NCBI RefSeq assembly: GCF_016808095.1
Contig: NC_068974.1
Location: 32,968,825 to 33,032,824 of the forward strand
DNA: 64,000 bases
Direction: 5' to 3'
Source: Vigna angularis
Lineage: Eukaryota > Streptophyta > Magnoliopsida > Fabales > Fabaceae
Made by a program: the position numbers and the translations under genes. This document shows positions 60,568 to 64,000 of the stretch, piece by piece (the stretch's first letter is position 1; the number at the start of each line of letters is the position of its first letter). The notes under the pieces were generated by a model. That model had not been told where the DNA came from and did not search any database. It worked only from the letters and a program-made list of their open reading frames with translations.

Positions 60568-61460
60568 TTCTACTTTACTTTTGTGGCAAGCACACAGATC
60601 TCTTCAACCCATCTCATTCAAACGCACTAAAATTAGCATTCGATAACAAGGAAGAAAATAACAATTTCATTCAAGGCACGGATCTTTTTATATTTTCATG
60701 GATTCAATCATCAAATTAGGTAAAATCATTACTCTCCTTGCCAATGATATTACCAGCATTAGCCCCATCAAGGAAACAAAATCCAAGCTTCGGAGTTTTC
60801 CAATTGAAGGTATCACCGCTACCTTCACTTAATCCTGCGCAAAAAAAAAAATATCAGTTGATGTTCCCTTTTCATAGCGACAGCACGTAAAACAAAATAC
60901 ATACACAGATATACATAACAGAAACAGAACTACTGAAATAAATAAATAAACTATGCATAGCCATGGTGAAATTTCTGAGATTCCAGAATCTCGGCGAACC
61001 TCGGCAAAACAAATTCATTCTGCTCACGGCGTCGGAGTTCGTCATTTCGACTCCGGAAAAGGAAATTCGAAAATCCATTTGTCACCATTTCGTATAGAAA
61101 CAGAAAAACGCGCCACCGAGGAAACAAAATTAAAATGAACTCCACACGGAAATCAAATCTACATTGCGAGACAGACAAATTTCCGACCAAGAAAAAAGAA
61201 AAACTGAAGGAATTAAAATTGAATCCATAGGAGATTCAACAATGGAACACATAAAAGAAGAGGCATCATTAAGCGATTGTGATTTAACTGTAACGTTGAA
61301 GCGTGAAAAGGAACGTACCGGTGAAGCAGAGCTTTTGATTTTGAAGTAAAGGAAACGAAACCCTAACAGCGAAGAGAAAGAATTTCAGAGAGAGAATAAT
61401 GACAACGAAAATGGAAGCACAGAGATAGAGAGAGAAAGAAAGAGAGAAGATGAAGAAAAG
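60568..61460 (-). other. 5' UTR exons, intron and promoter-proximal region of the RING gene
   Basis: A 5' UTR intron is likely. A donor CACCG|GTACGT sits at 61319/61318. An acceptor with a T-rich tract (TTTTTTTTTTGCGCAG) sits just before 60834. That gives UTR exons of about 61319-61460 and 60834-60568. The distal exon carries a CT-rich stretch (TCTTTCTCTCTC) and AAACCCTAA-like GTTAGGGTTTCG, common in plant leaders. No clear TATA upstream, as often in constitutively expressed genes. ORFs across this segment are artefacts. Confidence 0.55.
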
Positions 61461-61844
61461 AGCGGCGATTTAGAATTAATAAATGTTGACACGTTTGCAT
61501 GGAAACTGCCGTAACGTAGAATAAAAAATTAAACAATTAATTTTATTTTTAAGCGATTCTTACCCTTCCGTGACACGTGGCAATCTGCCCCCTTTTCCGC
61601 GCAAATGACGAAATGCTTCCTCTCACAATCTTAAATTGAAGGTGAAGCTTTTTAGACCGCAGAAGACCGAACCCACTCAAACGTGGTCGTTTTGCAAATA
61701 TGGATATTTTAAAAAAGAGGGGGAAGGAGTGATTTCTTTTTCTTTTTCTTTTTTATATCTTTCTGCTTTTCTATTTGAATTGATAATTACTAATTAACTC
61801 ACTTAATAAAGATTGATTTGGAGGGATTTATTTGAATTCATAAA

Positions 61845-61894
<50 letters not shown>

Positions 61895-64000
61895 TTGTAC
61901 TATAATTTTTTAGAGTAAGACTTTCTATACAAACTGATCAAAACTTTAATTTCAACCATTTAAAACAAAATGCATAGAATCAAATAAAAAGTTGACTCAT
62001 ATTTATTTGGTCAAAAGTCTAATTTATTTCTCAAAATACTTATATTTATTTATAGTATTGACTTCTTTCAATGAATTGCCTTTTTATATTCAGATTTAAA
62101 GATCAAATTGTTAATTATATATTTAAAAAACATTAATACCTGTTACTTATATTAGACAATATTAATTGGGATAAAAAAAAGTTCTCTGTATGATAATTTT
62201 AAGTCAGTCTTTCAACAGAATAAAATCTTTGAAAATAGTTTTCTTTTTCATTTAAGATAAACCTTATTTAAAATGCAATTCAGTCTTTGTAAAATGTACT
62301 TTTATGAGGACTTGCCTTAATTTTTTGAAATAAATGATAAATGTTAATAAGAACTTGTTTCCATTTTTTAGCTTGTGAATATTTAGAGTAACTTAATCAT
62401 CTTAGTCAATATAAACTAGACCATTTTCTTTTCGGATTGAAAACATGTTAGAAATTTTTGTTCTAGCATTATAACAGATCAAAACTATATTTTTCTGAAA
62501 ACCTTTTAGTCAGAATAATAATTAAAACAATAGTCTAGTAATTATTGTATGCATATCGGATAATCATTATTACTATGCTGTAAATCATATGGTAATGATT
62601 ATTCATTATATTCTTATATCTGAACAAATGTGCCTGAGGGAGAATAATGTGAGAAGAATAATTAAATAAATAAAATTCTTGCTATTCTTGTAATGAATTT
62701 GTAACATAAGGTCCTATATCATCCTACTTAAATATAAAATTTAAATACAATTGAAAATAAATATTTTTTCTTCTAATTCAAGTTAATTATTCGTGTAAGT
62801 TCTTGGAGAAAAATAAATATTATATTAATAAAAAAAATCAAAATAAATAGAGGAAATTTTTTATAACATATTTTCTTCTCATATTAGTGTTCTCACACAC
62901 ATGTATATAATAGTATTTATTTTATAATAACATTTGTTAAATCGTACTTAAACTTATTATTTCTTTAGTTTTTCTATTTTATTTTATGTATAGTTATCTC
63001 AATAATGCTTACCCCCTCTATTTTTTTTTAGGAAAATATTTTTTAATAACTATTTTTGACAACTTTTTTACAAGAGCTTATGTGGTAACTTGTGATTGAT
63101 TCATTTCAAATATACTAACCAATAAAATAGTGACACATATTGTCAAAAGGGTTTTAAAAAAAATTGTTAACATAGTCCATTTTTTAAGCCATTTTCTTTA
63201 ATTTTTTTATTCTAATATTTTGAAGTTAATTCTCATTTTTTTTTCAAAAAGATTCACACAATTAGAAGATTGTTAAGTATAAGTCATTTCTAACTTGGAA
63301 GAATGTTATTCATTATTTTTAAAAATTGTTACCATATTTTTTTATGTTATGGATAATCAATTTGAGTGAATTGTTGAAAAGAGTAAACTTACATTTAAAA
63401 CATTGTAAAATGGATAAAAGTGTTGAAATTTTATTTCAACACGTTTTGTGAATATATTGTTCTCATGATTCAATGTATATAAGTTACATATAAGTTGAGT
63501 ATTGAATTATTATTTGAGTGACACTTGAGTGAAGATTATTAACTTGCATGCATAATATTATCGCTTAAACATTTAGTCGTTCGAGCAATTATATTTTTAA
63601 TTAAATTGTGATTTAAAGTTTCGAAGATAAAGTTGCTCAAACAATGAATAATTGATGTTATGATTAGTTTTTGAAATATTTTAGAAGACTTTGTATTACT
63701 CAAGTTGTAATATTGTCACCTAAATATGACATAAAATATCATTAAAGTGACATATCTATAGTTTAAGGAAGAATTATGATGAAACAATTATCTATTCTTT
63801 AAAGACATATTACTTAGGTGATGGTGTAACATTCAAAATTGATGGGAATCCAAGTGTGAGTCTAAGTCTCACATTGGATAGAAATGAGAAAGTGGAGCAG
63901 TATATAAAGGTGAAAGACTTATTAACTCATTACTTTTAAGGTTTTTGGTAGAGAGTGGTGTTGATTCTTTATATAGTTGGCTAAGATGTTATTGGTATTT
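61461..64000. other. AT-rich intergenic DNA, repeat at right edge
   Basis: No gene. (TA)n at 61847-61893. From about 63825 (TGTAACATTCAAAATTG) to the edge the sequence has retroelement character: GTCTCACATTGGATAGAAAT, then GTATATAAAGGTGAAAG, a TATA-like box inside. This is like the legume phrase at 48640-48660. It may be the start of an LTR that continues past the window. Confidence 0.5.
61847..61893. repeat. (TA)n microsatellite
   Basis: About 23 TA dinucleotides. Confidence 0.97.

Noticed and set aside
1..64000. tRNA, rRNA, miRNA or snoRNA genes
   Set aside because: By eye I found no cloverleaf with paired A/B boxes and no rRNA-like block. A tRNAscan/Infernal run would be needed to exclude small RNAs fully.

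Overview
The window is AT-rich nuclear DNA from a flowering plant. It has multi-exon genes with GT-AG introns, (TA)n microsatellites, LTR retrotransposons and plant-specific gene families (PLATZ, SIAMESE-related, plant H2B variants, a SCPL51-type carboxypeptidase). The repeat vocabulary makes a legume, perhaps Phaseolus/Vigna-like, most likely. That is inference from memory, since no database search was possible. About 75-80% of the window is non-genic.

Layout: (1) 2266-7626 minus, a 13-exon serine carboxypeptidase-like gene with catalytic Ser163/Asp375/His435. (2) 10960-11972, a complete Pack-MULE-type element with 9-bp target duplication and long TIRs, carrying a broken copy of an ENTH-domain (MTV1-like) gene. 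(3) 15359-17779, a probable solo LTR, followed by a tandem duplication and a degenerate related LTR. (4) 21881-23154 plus, a PLATZ zinc-binding protein whose first coding exon is only ATG. (5) 23832-24486, a non-autonomous hAT-like element. (6) 25590-27510, a large imperfect inverted repeat. (7) about 27965-32381, the 3' part of a Tat/Ogre-like Ty3/gypsy element: a degraded integrase, 85-bp repeats, an antisense spliced extra ORF and the 3' LTR. (8) 34929-35264 plus, a SIAMESE-related CDK inhibitor. (9) 38390-39070 plus, a long-tailed H2B variant of the H2B.8/H2B.S type. (10) 42906-43478 plus, a membrane RING-H2 protein. (11) 45013-47180, the 3' part of another gypsy-type element with an array of about 18 small hairpins. 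(12) 48704-53323, an intact Ty1/copia element with apparently identical LTRs and a full-length 1371-aa polyprotein. (13) 56610-61460 minus, a 7-coding-exon C-terminal RING protein of 862 aa. The rest is AT-rich intergenic DNA.

The host genes are unrelated single loci, each with its own promoter, and there is no cluster or operon logic. I found no previously undescribed multi-gene system. The most distinctive items are the Pack-MULE gene capture, the antisense spliced ORF in the Tat-like element, the covarying hairpin array, the young copia element with TA...CA ends, and the H2B.8-like gene with RY and ABRE motifs upstream.
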